Position numbers and translations under genes: made by a program
Assembly (NCBI RefSeq): GCF_018642165.1
Contig: NZ_JAHHZM010000009.1
Span: 124,001 to 188,000 of the forward strand
DNA: 64,000 nucleotides
Source: Echinicola shivajiensis
GTDB lineage: Bacteria > Bacteroidota > Bacteroidia > Cytophagales > Cyclobacteriaceae
Direction of reading: 5' to 3'
The notes under the pieces: model-generated
Told to the model about the DNA's origin: nothing
Databases searched by the model: none
Seen by the model: only the letters and a program-made list of their open reading frames with translations
Part shown: positions 19,761 to 28,502 of the stretch, in pieces
Layout of the letters: each line of letters opens with the position of its first letter
How positions within the stretch are numbered: the stretch's first letter is position 1

Positions 19761-20564
19761 ATGAAGAAAATACTTGGAGTATTTTTAGCGGTGCTTGTGG
19801 TTTTTGCCTCCTGTACCAATAATGAAGGGCCAGAGATGCCAGTAGGGGATGCCCCTATCATGCCACCGGAATTAAGTATGGCCCCTGATATGAGCCTATT
19901 TGATGACCAAGGCTCTGAAGGAAACCGTGAAATACAAGTGGGAAACTGGGCGTTCGCAGCTATAAATGTTGGAGTGTATTCAGCTATACTTTATCAGCAT
20001 TTAGTAGTTCCCGTAACAGCTTTTAAAGCGACAATTGGTACAAATGCTATATATAATGAATCGGAAGGCCTATGGGTATGGGAAAAGGATTTTCAAATTC
20101 CTGAAAAAGGTTCCTTTAGTATTCGTCTTACAGCAGAGGTAGTAGAAGAGGATATCTTTTGGACCGGATATGTATCTGGTGAGGGTTTGAATAAGTTCGT
20201 TTGGTTTACTGGTGAGTCAAGCAAAAATGGCCAAGAAGGCAGCTGGCAGCTTTATGAAAGCCCTGAGAACCCTTCAGTTTGGCTTTCAAACAGATGGGAA
20301 ATCAATAGAGAGGCAGGTAATGGCTTTACTAAATTTACAGTAGAAAAAGAGGGAGATCATAAAGGCAGTTCCATCAGATATGCCGTAAACGGTGATGAGT
20401 ATTTTGATAGAATGGTTACCATCTTTAATGCTGCTGAGGAAAATACCATTTATGTGGACTGGAGAAGTGATGAGAAAAATGGAAGGGTTAAAAGTTTAGC
20501 TCATTTTGGTGATGAAATGTACCATTGCTGGGATGGAAGCCTTCAGAACGTTAATTGTGAATAA
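19761..20564 (+). CDS. Hypothetical lipoprotein, unrecognised family
   Basis: Protein of 267 residues. The N-terminus MKKILGVFLAVLVVFASC is a lipoprotein signal with the lipid cysteine at residue 18, so I start at the ATG at 19761 instead of the TTG 36 bp upstream. A Pro/Met-rich linker (about 20-50) precedes a single beta-rich domain with many tryptophans (WVWEKDF, FVWFTGES, VWLSNRWEINRE, CWDGSLQ). Two cysteines near the C-terminus could form a disulfide. The tryptophan-rich beta pattern recalls a jelly roll or lipocalin-like binding protein, but I do not recognise a family. It is followed by a strong terminator, so it is a single-gene unit. Confidence 0.8.
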   Translation: MKKILGVFLAVLVVFASCTNNEGPEMPVGDAPIMPPELSMAPDMSLFDDQGSEGNREIQVGNWAFAAINVGVYSAILYQHLVVPVTAFKATIGTNAIYNESEGLWVWEKDFQIPEKGSFSIRLTAEVVEEDIFWTGYVSGEGLNKFVWFTGESSKNGQEGSWQLYESPENPSVWLSNRWEINREAGNGFTKFTVEKEGDHKGSSIRYAVNGDEYFDRMVTIFNAAEENTIYVDWRSDEKNGRVKSLAHFGDEMYHCWDGSLQNVNCE

Positions 20565-20592
20565 TAATCCTGTGCAATAGGTTAATGATATA

Positions 20593-20625
20593 AAGCTCGG
20601 TAAACTTCAATTTACCGGGCTTTTC
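20593..20625 (+). terminator. Strong terminator after the hypothetical lipoprotein gene
   Basis: AAGCTCGGTAAA (20593-20604) pairs with TTTACCGGGCTT (20611-20622) with one G-U, a six-base loop and following T-run. Confidence 0.9.
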
Positions 20626-20666
20626 TTGTTAATCTCCTTTGGTAATTAACGCAAAAAAGGTTTTCT

Positions 20667-20981
20667 TCAAAGGGATTGAAATTTTATCTTTCTAAGGTTC
20701 ATTTCTTTAAGGCTGTACTGAAGATCTGATATAACACCCATTTTTATATTTTTATTAGCTTTAATAGTGACCAATTGGTTATTGTCCATATCCTTCATTT
20801 GATTTTTTAAGGCGAGTTTTAGGTTGTTAATTTTTAACGGTTTTCCATTGATGTGTACTAATTCATTATTTGTTACCTCAATGATAATCGGTTTTTCAAT
20901 GGATTCCATTTTTGAATTTTCATCATTGGAACAGGCCGTAATGACACTTATTAGGAGTAAAGCAAAATAGATATAATTCAT
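20667..20981 (-). CDS. Lipoprotein with an ExbD/TolR-like periplasmic domain
   Basis: Protein of 104 residues. The first 17 residues are a lipoprotein signal (VITAC), replacing the transmembrane helix and its proton-carrying aspartate found in ExbD/TolR. The mature part reads like the ExbD periplasmic domain: EVTNNELVHINGKPLKINNL (strand, turn, strand), then a helix LALKNQMKDMDNNQ, the strand VTIKANKNIKMGVISDL, a helix and the final strand LRKIKFQSL. In ExbD this domain contacts TonB or peptidoglycan. A free, lipid-anchored copy cannot carry protons and is more likely a modulator or wall-binding protein (inference). It is encoded alone, far from any exbB or tonB. Confidence 0.7.
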   Translation of the reverse strand: MNYIYFALLLISVITACSNDENSKMESIEKPIIIEVTNNELVHINGKPLKINNLKLALKNQMKDMDNNQLVTIKANKNIKMGVISDLQYSLKEMNLRKIKFQSL

Positions 20982-21149
20982 CTTAATTGGGTTTAAGTTT
21001 GTAATGGATCCAATATATTAAAAGTTTAGTTAATTAAAAACTATCTGATTAGTTATTGTAATCGAAGAATAATATAATAATGCTAATGCTTCTTAGTGAT
21101 TTCATATCTATAATTATTTAATTAGCTTAAGAGAACAAAAACTGAAGCC

Positions 21150-22349
21150 ATGAGATTGATACAATTTTTAGTATTGCTAGCTGTTCTTTCCAGCTGTAGT
21201 AATAGCAAGGAAACTGTTGAAGAAAAAAACTGGTACAAAGGGAATCTTCACACTCATTCATATTGGAGTGATGGCGATGACTATCCTGAAATGATTATGG
21301 ATTGGTATAAATCCCATGGATATGATTTCGCTGTTTTATCTGACCATAATGTGCTGGCTAGGCAGGAGAGATGGAAGGTGGTTCCAAAATCTCCAACACA
21401 TCAGAAGGCCTTTGACAAATATTTGGAGCAATATGGTGAAGACTGGGTGGAGTATCGAGAGGATTCAGCAGGAAGGGTGGAAGTGAAGCTGAAAACATTG
21501 GAAGAGTACAGGACACTTTTTGAGGAGAATGAGAAGTTTTTGATTGTTGAATCGGAGGAGGTGACCGCGAGTTTTGAGAAAAAGCCCCTGCATATGAATG
21601 TCACCAATATTCAGGAACTGATCGAGCCACAAGGGGGCAATTCTATACCAGAAATTCTACAGAATAATATTGACAAGGTGAAGGAGCAACGTGAGCTGAC
21701 TGGAGAGCCTATGTTTTTGCATATCAACCATCCCAATTTTGGCTGGGCTATCTCACCTGAGGACATCATCCAACTGAATGGAGAGCGGTTTTTCGAAGTA
21801 TATAATGGCCATCCATACGTGAATAATTATGGGGATTCCTTGAGGCCAAGTATGGAAATGTTATGGGACAAGGTACAGGTAGCTTATTTGCAAGCTAGCA
21901 AGCCCCTATTATATGGTCTAGCTGTAGATGATGCGCATAATTATCATGTTTTCAATGAAAAGAGCAGTAATCCGGGCCGAGGATGGGTGGTCGTAAGGTC
22001 ATCGGAATTGAAGCCCACTGCATTGATTGAAGCTATGGAGGCAGGTGATTTTTATGCTTCCACAGGGGTAAGTTTTAAGCGTTTGGATTTTGATGGGAAG
22101 ACATTGAGTTTGGAAGTAGATGTTGAGGCAGGGGTGCATTATACCATACAGTTTTTTGGGACGAAGAAATCTTCTCCTGAAAAATATGGGGCTTTGTTGA
22201 AAGAAGTGAAAGATGCTAGTGCTGAGTATACCTTGCAAATAGATGATATGTATGTTAGGGCAAAGGTGGTTTCATCCAAGCCAAAGGAAAATCCTTATAA
22301 ACCTGGGGATACTGAATTGGCCTGGACGCAGCCAGTGGTTATGGAATGA
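21150..22349 (+). CDS. PHP-domain metallohydrolase, lipoprotein
   Basis: Protein of 399 residues with a lipoprotein signal (lipobox VLSSC, about residue 16). The PHP metal site is clear: GNLHTHSYWSDGDDYPE near residue 32 (HxH and Asp), FAVLSDHNVL (Asp-His), an acidic VESEEVT, FLHINHPNFGW and GLAVDDAHNYH, giving the His/Asp/Glu set for a trinuclear centre. A C-terminal beta domain (about 320-399) completes it. PHP proteins of this secreted type hydrolyse phosphoesters (CehA/McbA-like). The exact substrate is unknown. It lies 243 bp upstream of the symporter operon, behind its own hairpin. Confidence 0.87.
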   Translation: MRLIQFLVLLAVLSSCSNSKETVEEKNWYKGNLHTHSYWSDGDDYPEMIMDWYKSHGYDFAVLSDHNVLARQERWKVVPKSPTHQKAFDKYLEQYGEDWVEYREDSAGRVEVKLKTLEEYRTLFEENEKFLIVESEEVTASFEKKPLHMNVTNIQELIEPQGGNSIPEILQNNIDKVKEQRELTGEPMFLHINHPNFGWAISPEDIIQLNGERFFEVYNGHPYVNNYGDSLRPSMEMLWDKVQVAYLQASKPLLYGLAVDDAHNYHVFNEKSSNPGRGWVVVRSSELKPTALIEAMEAGDFYASTGVSFKRLDFDGKTLSLEVDVEAGVHYTIQFFGTKKSSPEKYGALLKEVKDASAEYTLQIDDMYVRAKVVSSKPKENPYKPGDTELAWTQPVVME

Positions 22350-22390
22350 TATGAGTAAGAAACCCTATTGCTCAATAGCTATTGTATTAT

Positions 22391-22424
22391 AATTTAGGCC
22401 ATGCAGTTATGTATGGCCTAAATT
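22391..22424 (+). terminator. Hairpin after the PHP hydrolase gene
   Basis: AATTTAGGCCAT (22391-22402) is perfectly complementary to ATGGCCTAAATT (22413-22424). The T-run is poor, so termination may be partial or factor-assisted. Confidence 0.6.
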
Positions 22425-22592
22425 ATTCAATTAGGGATTAGAATTGATGAATCTCAGACTTAATTTATTGGATAATAATTTCTATAAAATATAATTAGGT
22501 CTTTTGCACTAAAATTTATAGTTTTCGGAAAGAAAGTAGTTACCATACTTTTGGGGAACTGTTTCTTACCTAAATTTTAAACCAAAATAGAA

Positions 22593-24191
22593 TTGAATAC
22601 CATATCACCAATTGACTTAATCATCATTATAGCTTACCTCGTTTTGATCGTTGCGGTAGGTCTTTGGTTTAGTAGAAAAAGTAAGCAGAGTAGCTCAGGT
22701 TATTTTTTGGCCGGAAAATCTCTGACCTGGTCTGTTATAGGAGCCTCTCTGTTTGCCTCAAATATTTCCACCGTCCATTTAGTTGGTTTAGCAGAATCAG
22801 GTTTTCGGGATGGTATTGTATGGGGCAATTTCGAATGGTTCTCATCTTTTGAACTGATCATATTGGCATTTTTATTTGTGCCATTTTTCCTTAGGACGAA
22901 AATATCGACCTTACCTGAATTTCTGGAAAAAAGATATGATAGTCGGTCCAGGATGATATTGGCCATCTTTAGCATTTTGGCAGCATTGTTTATGCATATA
23001 GGTGTGAGCTTTTATGCTGGAGCGGTGGTTTTTGAGCATATTTTTGGTTTGAATATCATGGTCTCCATCTTGATCATTGCCGCAGCCACCGGTATTTATA
23101 CAATTATCGGAGGGCTTACTTCAGTGGTTATCACAGAAACTGTACAGACGGTAATTTTGATTTTTGGTTCCTTGGCAATTACCCTGCTGGCCATTTATAA
23201 GTTGCCTGAAATGGGTATAGCCTCCTATGATGCTTTGAAGGATGCAGTAGATCCTGACAGGTTAAAGGCAGTTAGCTTTGATAGTGCCAAGAAAGGTTTC
23301 ACATTTATGGATATGCTGTTTGGACATTTGGTTCTAGGGATCTGGTATTGGTGTACGGACCAAACAATAGTGCAGCGGGTTCTGGGAGCTAAATCGGAAA
23401 AAGAGGCGAAGCTTGGGGCACTCTTTGCCGGCTTCTTAAAAATCCTTCCGGTATTTATTATGGTGGTACCAGGTATATTGGCCTTTGCCCTTTTCAGAGA
23501 GGAAATCGGCGATGATACCAAGCAGGTTCTTCCTGTTATGATTATGAACCTTTTGCCTATTGGAATGAAAGGATTAATGGTGGCGGCTTTATTGGCAGCA
23601 GTGATGAGTAGTGTGGCAGCGGCCCTTAATAGCTGTTCAACCTTGGTTGTTTTTGATGTTATCTCCAAGTTGAAGCCCGATTTGTCAGATCAAGGCAAAG
23701 TAAGAATTGGGCGTATCACTGGAATAGTGGTTTTGGTGATGGCGGTGATTTGGTCACCATTTCTAGGGGATCTGGGGGCAATTTTTGAACTGATCAACCA
23801 GATGTTCAGCATATTTGCCCCATCCATTGTTGTGGTCTTTTTGTGGGGAGTCATTTCCAGAAAAGGTACTGCCAATGCAGCCTTTTGGACATTGCTATTG
23901 GGGAGTTCTTTTGCTGCCATCGTATTTATTCTTGAAAAATATGTTCCTATCAATGGAATAACCAACTATATCTCCAGTGCTGATGGTTTAGGCCTCAATT
24001 GGTTAAGACAGACCTACCTATACTTTATCATTTCTACCTTAATATATGTGGGAGTTTCATTATTTGATAACTCTGATCAGTATATCCCAGAGGAGTTTTA
24101 CTTAAAAATGAACAAGCCGTCTAGGTTGGTCAATTATCTAAGTGCTTTCCTTGTGCTGGTAATGCTAGCGCTTTATTATGTGTTTTATTAA
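22593..24191 (+). CDS. Sodium/solute symporter (SSS/SLC5 family)
   Basis: Integral membrane protein of 532 residues with about 13-14 helices. The first helix (PIDLIIIIAYLVLIVAVGLW) starts directly after the initiation codon, which is TTG: an in-frame stop at 22578 leaves no ATG. Family marks include SSGYFLAGKSLTW near residue 35, FASNISTVHLVGLAESG, LPEFLEKRYDSRSR near residue 107, and the conserved sodium-site region VMSSVAAALNSCSTLV near residue 335. SSS members import sugars, sugar acids or amino acids with Na+. It opens a four-gene carbohydrate operon, so a sugar or sugar acid is the likely cargo. Confidence 0.93.
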   Translation: MNTISPIDLIIIIAYLVLIVAVGLWFSRKSKQSSSGYFLAGKSLTWSVIGASLFASNISTVHLVGLAESGFRDGIVWGNFEWFSSFELIILAFLFVPFFLRTKISTLPEFLEKRYDSRSRMILAIFSILAALFMHIGVSFYAGAVVFEHIFGLNIMVSILIIAAATGIYTIIGGLTSVVITETVQTVILIFGSLAITLLAIYKLPEMGIASYDALKDAVDPDRLKAVSFDSAKKGFTFMDMLFGHLVLGIWYWCTDQTIVQRVLGAKSEKEAKLGALFAGFLKILPVFIMVVPGILAFALFREEIGDDTKQVLPVMIMNLLPIGMKGLMVAALLAAVMSSVAAALNSCSTLVVFDVISKLKPDLSDQGKVRIGRITGIVVLVMAVIWSPFLGDLGAIFELINQMFSIFAPSIVVVFLWGVISRKGTANAAFWTLLLGSSFAAIVFILEKYVPINGITNYISSADGLGLNWLRQTYLYFIISTLIYVGVSLFDNSDQYIPEEFYLKMNKPSRLVNYLSAFLVLVMLALYYVFY

Positions 24192-24251
24192 AGATAGTGT
24201 ATTGGCGGAGACTAGGGACCTGATTACAGATGATTTTGAGGATTAGGTTTT

Positions 24252-25334
24252 ATGAATCAAGAATTAAAAGATATGCAGATTAAACAGCGAGTCATATTGC
24301 CCAAAACACCATTGCCGATTGTCATTATCGGTGCTGGAGGTATTGTGAAGGATGCGCATTTGCCTGCCTATCAAATGGCAGGTTTTAGGGTTCAGGGTAT
24401 TTTTGATCCTGATATCGTAAAAGCGGAATCTCTCAAGCACCAATTTCCAGGACTGGAAAAGGTCTATCAAAGCCTTTCTGACTTAATAGCAGATGGAATA
24501 AGTACTGGGGCAGTTTTTGATATTGCGGTGCCTGCAAGTAAAGTTATTGAAATATTAGAGGAGTTGCCTGATGGGGCTGTGGTTCTGATCCAAAAGCCTA
24601 TGGGGGAAACTTTGGAACAGGCCGAGGCGATACAGGCCATTTGCGAGAGAAAGCAGCTTGTCAGCGCAGTTAATTTTCAACTTAGATATGCTCCCTATGT
24701 TTTGGCCGCTAGGGATTTAATTGATCGGGGTCACTTGGGAAGTATTTATGATATAGAGATCAAGGTCAATGTCTATACGCCTTGGCAGCTTTGGGACTTT
24801 TTGTTTGAGCTACCAAGGATGGAGATTTTATATCACAGTGTTCACTATCTGGATTTGATTAGAAGCTTTTTGGGCAATCCAAAAAAGGTATATGCGAGTA
24901 CTATAAAACATCCCAAAATGCCAGACTTGGCTTCGACCCGTTCAAGTATAATTCTTGATTATGATGAATTTACACAGGCACGGATCATGACCAACCATGG
25001 GCATGAATTTGGGCTGAAACACCAAGAATCATACTTGAAGATCGAGGGTACTAAAGGAGCCATAAAAATAAGGATAGGACTTTCCTTGGATTATCCGAAG
25101 GGCATGCCACCGAAAATGGAATATGTGATTTTGGAAGATGAAAAAGGTTGGCAGGAACTTCCTTTGGAGGGAGGCTGGTTTCCACATGCCTTTATAGGTA
25201 CTATGTCAGATCTTCAGCGATTTTACCAGGGTGAAATAGAAGTCTTGCCACACAGCACAGAAGATGCTTTTCAGACCATGAAACTGGTAGAGGCCGCCTA
25301 TAAATCTAGTGAGGATGGCGGAACAAATTTTTAA
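24252..25334 (+). CDS. Gfo/Idh/MocA family oxidoreductase
   Basis: Protein of 360 residues with no signal peptide. The Rossmann fold starts at PIVIIGAGGIVKDAHLPAY near residue 22 (GAGGI dinucleotide motif), with FDPD after strand 2 and QKPMGETLEQA near residue 115, the family's usual EKP replaced by QKP with the lysine kept. The C-terminal alpha/beta domain (about 145-355) has the substrate-facing YHSVHYLDLIRSF histidines. It probably oxidises a sugar or inositol-like polyol with NAD(P). It follows the symporter by 60 bp and is followed by the dehydratase gene 27 bp on. Confidence 0.87.
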   Translation: MNQELKDMQIKQRVILPKTPLPIVIIGAGGIVKDAHLPAYQMAGFRVQGIFDPDIVKAESLKHQFPGLEKVYQSLSDLIADGISTGAVFDIAVPASKVIEILEELPDGAVVLIQKPMGETLEQAEAIQAICERKQLVSAVNFQLRYAPYVLAARDLIDRGHLGSIYDIEIKVNVYTPWQLWDFLFELPRMEILYHSVHYLDLIRSFLGNPKKVYASTIKHPKMPDLASTRSSIILDYDEFTQARIMTNHGHEFGLKHQESYLKIEGTKGAIKIRIGLSLDYPKGMPPKMEYVILEDEKGWQELPLEGGWFPHAFIGTMSDLQRFYQGEIEVLPHSTEDAFQTMKLVEAAYKSSEDGGTNF

Positions 25335-25361
25335 TAGAAATAAAGAGAATAATTAATAGAT

Positions 25362-26597
25362 ATGAAGTCAGTAGTAATCAAAAAAGGAATTGCAGAAGAT
25401 GCGCGTTTTCAGCTAAAAGATGGAGCAGGGTCAGATGCAATTCATACCACACCAATCTATGCTTATGCTGTATGTCGATTGAGAACAGACACAGGACTTG
25501 AAGGTGTGGGCTTGGCCTTTACATTGGGGGCTGGAAATGAAATGGTGTGTAAGGCAATATCCTATTTGGTCAAACATCTTGAAGGAAGGGAAATAAATGA
25601 GTTGATGGCTGACTTTGGCACTGCTTATAAGGCTATGGTCGATGATCCCAATTTCCGCTGGTTAGGACCACATAAGGGGGTAGTGCATTTGGCGGTAGCT
25701 TCAGTGGTGAATGCTTGTTATGACCTCTGGGCTAAATCAAAGGGATTACCATTATGGCAGTTATTGATTGAGTTAAGTCCTCAAGAAATCGTAAATACGC
25801 TTGATTTTTCCTACTGCGAAGAGGTTTTGTCAAAGGAAGAAGCTATAACACTTCTCAATTCCAAGCAAATTGGAAAAATGGAGCGTAAAAAGATCTTGGA
25901 TCTAGGCTATCCGGGCTATGATACTTCCATTGGTTGGTTTAACTATTCTGATGAAAAGGTGGCTGCTAATATCAAAAAGGCCATGGATATGGGTTTTACA
26001 GCAATGAAGCTGAAAGTGGGTTCCAAAGATGCTGCACGAGATATCAGAAGAGCCCAAATGGTAAGGGAAATTGCCGGAGATAATGCCACCATCATGTTTG
26101 ATGCTAATCAGCAGTGGAACCTTCAGGAATCCATTAATATTTGTAAGGAACTTTTGCCCTTAAATCCCTATTGGGTGGAGGAGCCAACCCATCCAGATGA
26201 TGTTCAGGCCCATGTGACTTTGGCTAAAGAAGTGCCTGTGGCACTAGCCTTAGGTGAGCATGTGCCCAATAAGGTTATTTTCAAGAATTTCCTTCAATCA
26301 GGATGCATGAGCTTTAATCAAGTTGATGCGGTTCGAGTAGGGGGAATATCAGAATTTATTCTGATCAGTTTGCTCTCGAAAAAATTTGATGTGCCTGTGG
26401 TCCCTCATGTAGGTGATATGGGACAGATTCACCAGCATCTGGTTTTATTTAACCATATTACTATGGATCACCCTGCTTTGCTTTTGGAGCACATTCCGCA
26501 CCTCAAGCAATATTTCCAGCACCCTGTGGAAATTATAGATGGCAGATACAAAACGCCTCAAGAACCTGGTATTGGAGCTGAATTAATGGGATATTAA
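25362..26597 (+). CDS. Enolase-superfamily acid-sugar dehydratase, L-fuconate dehydratase-like
   Basis: Protein of 411 residues. The N-terminal cap resembles L-fuconate dehydratase (GSDAIHTTP, LEGVGLAFTLGAGNE near residue 48). The barrel has MKLKVG with the KxK general base, IMFDANQQW (metal Asp), YWVEEPTHPDD (Glu), LALGEHVPNK (Glu), and the Asp/His dyad region VDAVRVGG followed by VVPHVGDMGQ. The C-terminus (HPVEIIDGRYKTPQEPGIGAEL) also matches FucD. FucD converts L-fuconate (or L-galactonate and D-arabinonate) to the 2-keto-3-deoxy acid. It is slightly shorter than bacterial FucD (about 430-440) so specificity may differ. It sits in a sugar-uptake operon. Confidence 0.85.
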   Translation: MKSVVIKKGIAEDARFQLKDGAGSDAIHTTPIYAYAVCRLRTDTGLEGVGLAFTLGAGNEMVCKAISYLVKHLEGREINELMADFGTAYKAMVDDPNFRWLGPHKGVVHLAVASVVNACYDLWAKSKGLPLWQLLIELSPQEIVNTLDFSYCEEVLSKEEAITLLNSKQIGKMERKKILDLGYPGYDTSIGWFNYSDEKVAANIKKAMDMGFTAMKLKVGSKDAARDIRRAQMVREIAGDNATIMFDANQQWNLQESINICKELLPLNPYWVEEPTHPDDVQAHVTLAKEVPVALALGEHVPNKVIFKNFLQSGCMSFNQVDAVRVGGISEFILISLLSKKFDVPVVPHVGDMGQIHQHLVLFNHITMDHPALLLEHIPHLKQYFQHPVEIIDGRYKTPQEPGIGAELMGY

Positions 26598-26617
26598 CTA
26601 GTTGGATTTGCACAATA

Positions 26618-27688
26618 ATGGAATTTAATAAAATATTATTCTGGACGTGCCTATTGATTGGGCAGGGATTGGGCATGGCTTTCGCTCAGAAGGGATCAAG
26701 TAGTTTATCCTTTGTTGCTGAAGGACTTGAATGGAAGGGTGTAGCCGTTCAAGATGAGGATTATTCTATTTGGGGCTGTGCACCTATAGTTGGCGAAGAT
26801 GGCAAGGTCCATATTTTTGCTGCACGATGGCCCGAAAAAAATGTGGATCCAGCTTGGAGAAAGTCTTCCGAAATAGCCCATTATGTGTCAGATAGTCCTG
26901 AAGGCCCATTCGTATTTTCAGATATTGCTATACAAGGCACAGGTGAGGATACCTGGGACAAATATGCTCCGCATAACCCGGAAATAGCTAAAGTTGGAGA
27001 TAAATATGTGCTGCTTTACATTGCCAATACAGATTATAACCGTCCTCCCCATCCAGCCAATCAAAGAATAGGCATGGCAACGTCTGATTCGCCTTATGGT
27101 CCTTGGGAAAAAGTCGGGGATGATGGTTTGATCATCGATGCCGATAACCCTGAAAAGTGGAATTATCAATCAAGAAATGGAGCTGTCAATCCGGTGTTTT
27201 TGGAGAAGGATGGTAAATTCTTTATTTATTTTAAATCCCACGGAAAGACAGGTTTGAAATATGGGCTGGCAATCAGCGAGAAGCTGGAAGGTCCATACGA
27301 AATAACTGAAAAACCAGTGACCTCCAATGAAGGAACCTTAGAGGATGGAACGGCTTTTATCTATAATGATTATGTTTATTTATTGACTACTGATAATCAT
27401 GGTCAGAATACCGGTATAAACGGAGGAGGGACCCTTTGGAAGTCAAAAGATGGAAAATCTTTCGATCTAAAGGACGCGACAATTGGGTATAAGAATATAG
27501 AGGATTATTATGAAAAATATCAGGAAAGTTTGGTAAGAAAAATTTATGGGGGATTGCCCAAATTAATGGAGCGGCCTAAAGTACTCATGATAGACGGAAA
27601 ACCTGCTTATTTGTATGGGCCAAGTGGTTGGAATTATTTTGGTGGTGACCGTACAGTATGCCATGTGCTGAAAATTAATTTGGATTAG
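26618..27688 (+). CDS. GH43-like five-bladed beta-propeller glycosidase, secreted
   Basis: Protein of 356 residues with a signal peptide ending at GMAFAQ near residue 24. It is built of repeating propeller blades, each with an acidic or aromatic turn: YSIWGCAPIVGEDGKVHIFAARW, APHNPEIAKVGDKYVLLYIANT, GAVNPVFLEKDGKFFIYFK, EDGTAFIYNDYVYLL. This spacing is that of GH43/GH117-type enzymes, which cleave arabinose, galactose, xylose or anhydrogalactose ends. I could not assign the three catalytic acids with confidence. It is the last gene of the symporter operon, 20 bp after the dehydratase, and would generate the sugar imported by the symporter (inference). Confidence 0.75.
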   Translation: MEFNKILFWTCLLIGQGLGMAFAQKGSSSLSFVAEGLEWKGVAVQDEDYSIWGCAPIVGEDGKVHIFAARWPEKNVDPAWRKSSEIAHYVSDSPEGPFVFSDIAIQGTGEDTWDKYAPHNPEIAKVGDKYVLLYIANTDYNRPPHPANQRIGMATSDSPYGPWEKVGDDGLIIDADNPEKWNYQSRNGAVNPVFLEKDGKFFIYFKSHGKTGLKYGLAISEKLEGPYEITEKPVTSNEGTLEDGTAFIYNDYVYLLTTDNHGQNTGINGGGTLWKSKDGKSFDLKDATIGYKNIEDYYEKYQESLVRKIYGGLPKLMERPKVLMIDGKPAYLYGPSGWNYFGGDRTVCHVLKINLD

Positions 27689-27715
27689 TCTAAGGTACTT
27701 GTAAATAGTAAAAGG

Positions 27716-27752
27716 AAAACCGGTCTTAAGCATTCGCTAGACCGGTTTTTTT
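27716..27752 (+). terminator. Terminator of the symporter/dehydratase operon
   Basis: AAAACCGGTCT (27716-27726) pairs with AGACCGGTTTT (27739-27749), followed by more T. It also stands in front of the convergent AlkD-like gene. Confidence 0.88.
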
Positions 27753-27811
27753 ATGCTATTCTTAAAGATACGCCTCCCAATGTTTTTCTAACCGTTGGGG
27801 TTTTAGTTTCC

Positions 27812-28486
27812 TTAATTTTTGATCAACCTTAACGCCTCTTTTTTACTCAAGTTTGCTAATGAGGTCCTTTTCACAAAGTCCATCACCCAGTCAGGGGCAG
27901 TTTTGCTGTATTGTCTCAGTATCCAACCGATAGCCTTATTGATAAAGAATTCCTTTGACCCAAGTAATGAATTGATGGTGTGGACAAGTAAGTTTGTGTC
28001 TAGGTTTTTCTTATAGTTGAGTTGGAAGAGGAGGGTAGAGCGCTGCAGCCATAAATGGTCACTAGCTAACCATTTATCCACATACTTTTTACGGGCTTCA
28101 GGATATTGCAAAAAATAAGCCCCCATCAGTTTTACAGCAATAAAATCAACAGTATCCCACCATGATTTGTTTCTGACCATATATTCAAAAAGATCAATAT
28201 CTTGGGGTTCCAGGTTTTTGATGTACTTGTAGGCTAGCTCCTGTGCAAACAATTGGAAGTCCCTTTCAGGCTTATTCCAAAGAATCTCGACCAGTTCAGG
28301 TAGTTTTTCCTTGGGTGGAAGATTCGCCTTCATCAAGAAGGGTTGCTGCAGTTTTCTCCTTAATGGTGTTTTAATTCCAAAAAACTCAAAATTTTCTTTC
28401 ATATAGGCTTTTTGGCCCTTTGCTACTATAGCATTGGCATTAAGTCTAAACTCATCCTCAAGCGTCCTAATATATCCGTCCATCAA
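27812..28486 (-). CDS. DNA alkylation repair protein, AlkD-like HEAT-repeat glycosylase
   Basis: Protein of 224 residues made of helical pairs typical of the AlkD/AlkC HEAT-like fold. The opening ENFEFFGIKTPLRRKL near residue 32 and the NKSWWDTVDFIAVKLMG segment near residue 105 are family marks, with WLQRSTLLFQLNYKK and EFFINKAIGWILRQYSK behind. The tryptophans and Asp line the groove that holds alkylated DNA in AlkD, which removes 3-methyladenine and 7-methylguanine without base flipping. It is the first reading frame downstream of a cluster of three small minus-strand genes, 16 bp after the AHSA1-like gene, and so is probably co-transcribed with it. Confidence 0.9.
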   Translation of the reverse strand: MMDGYIRTLEDEFRLNANAIVAKGQKAYMKENFEFFGIKTPLRRKLQQPFLMKANLPPKEKLPELVEILWNKPERDFQLFAQELAYKYIKNLEPQDIDLFEYMVRNKSWWDTVDFIAVKLMGAYFLQYPEARKKYVDKWLASDHLWLQRSTLLFQLNYKKNLDTNLLVHTINSLLGSKEFFINKAIGWILRQYSKTAPDWVMDFVKRTSLANLSKKEALRLIKN

Positions 28487-28502
28487 ATTTCTAAGTAAAA
28501 AA

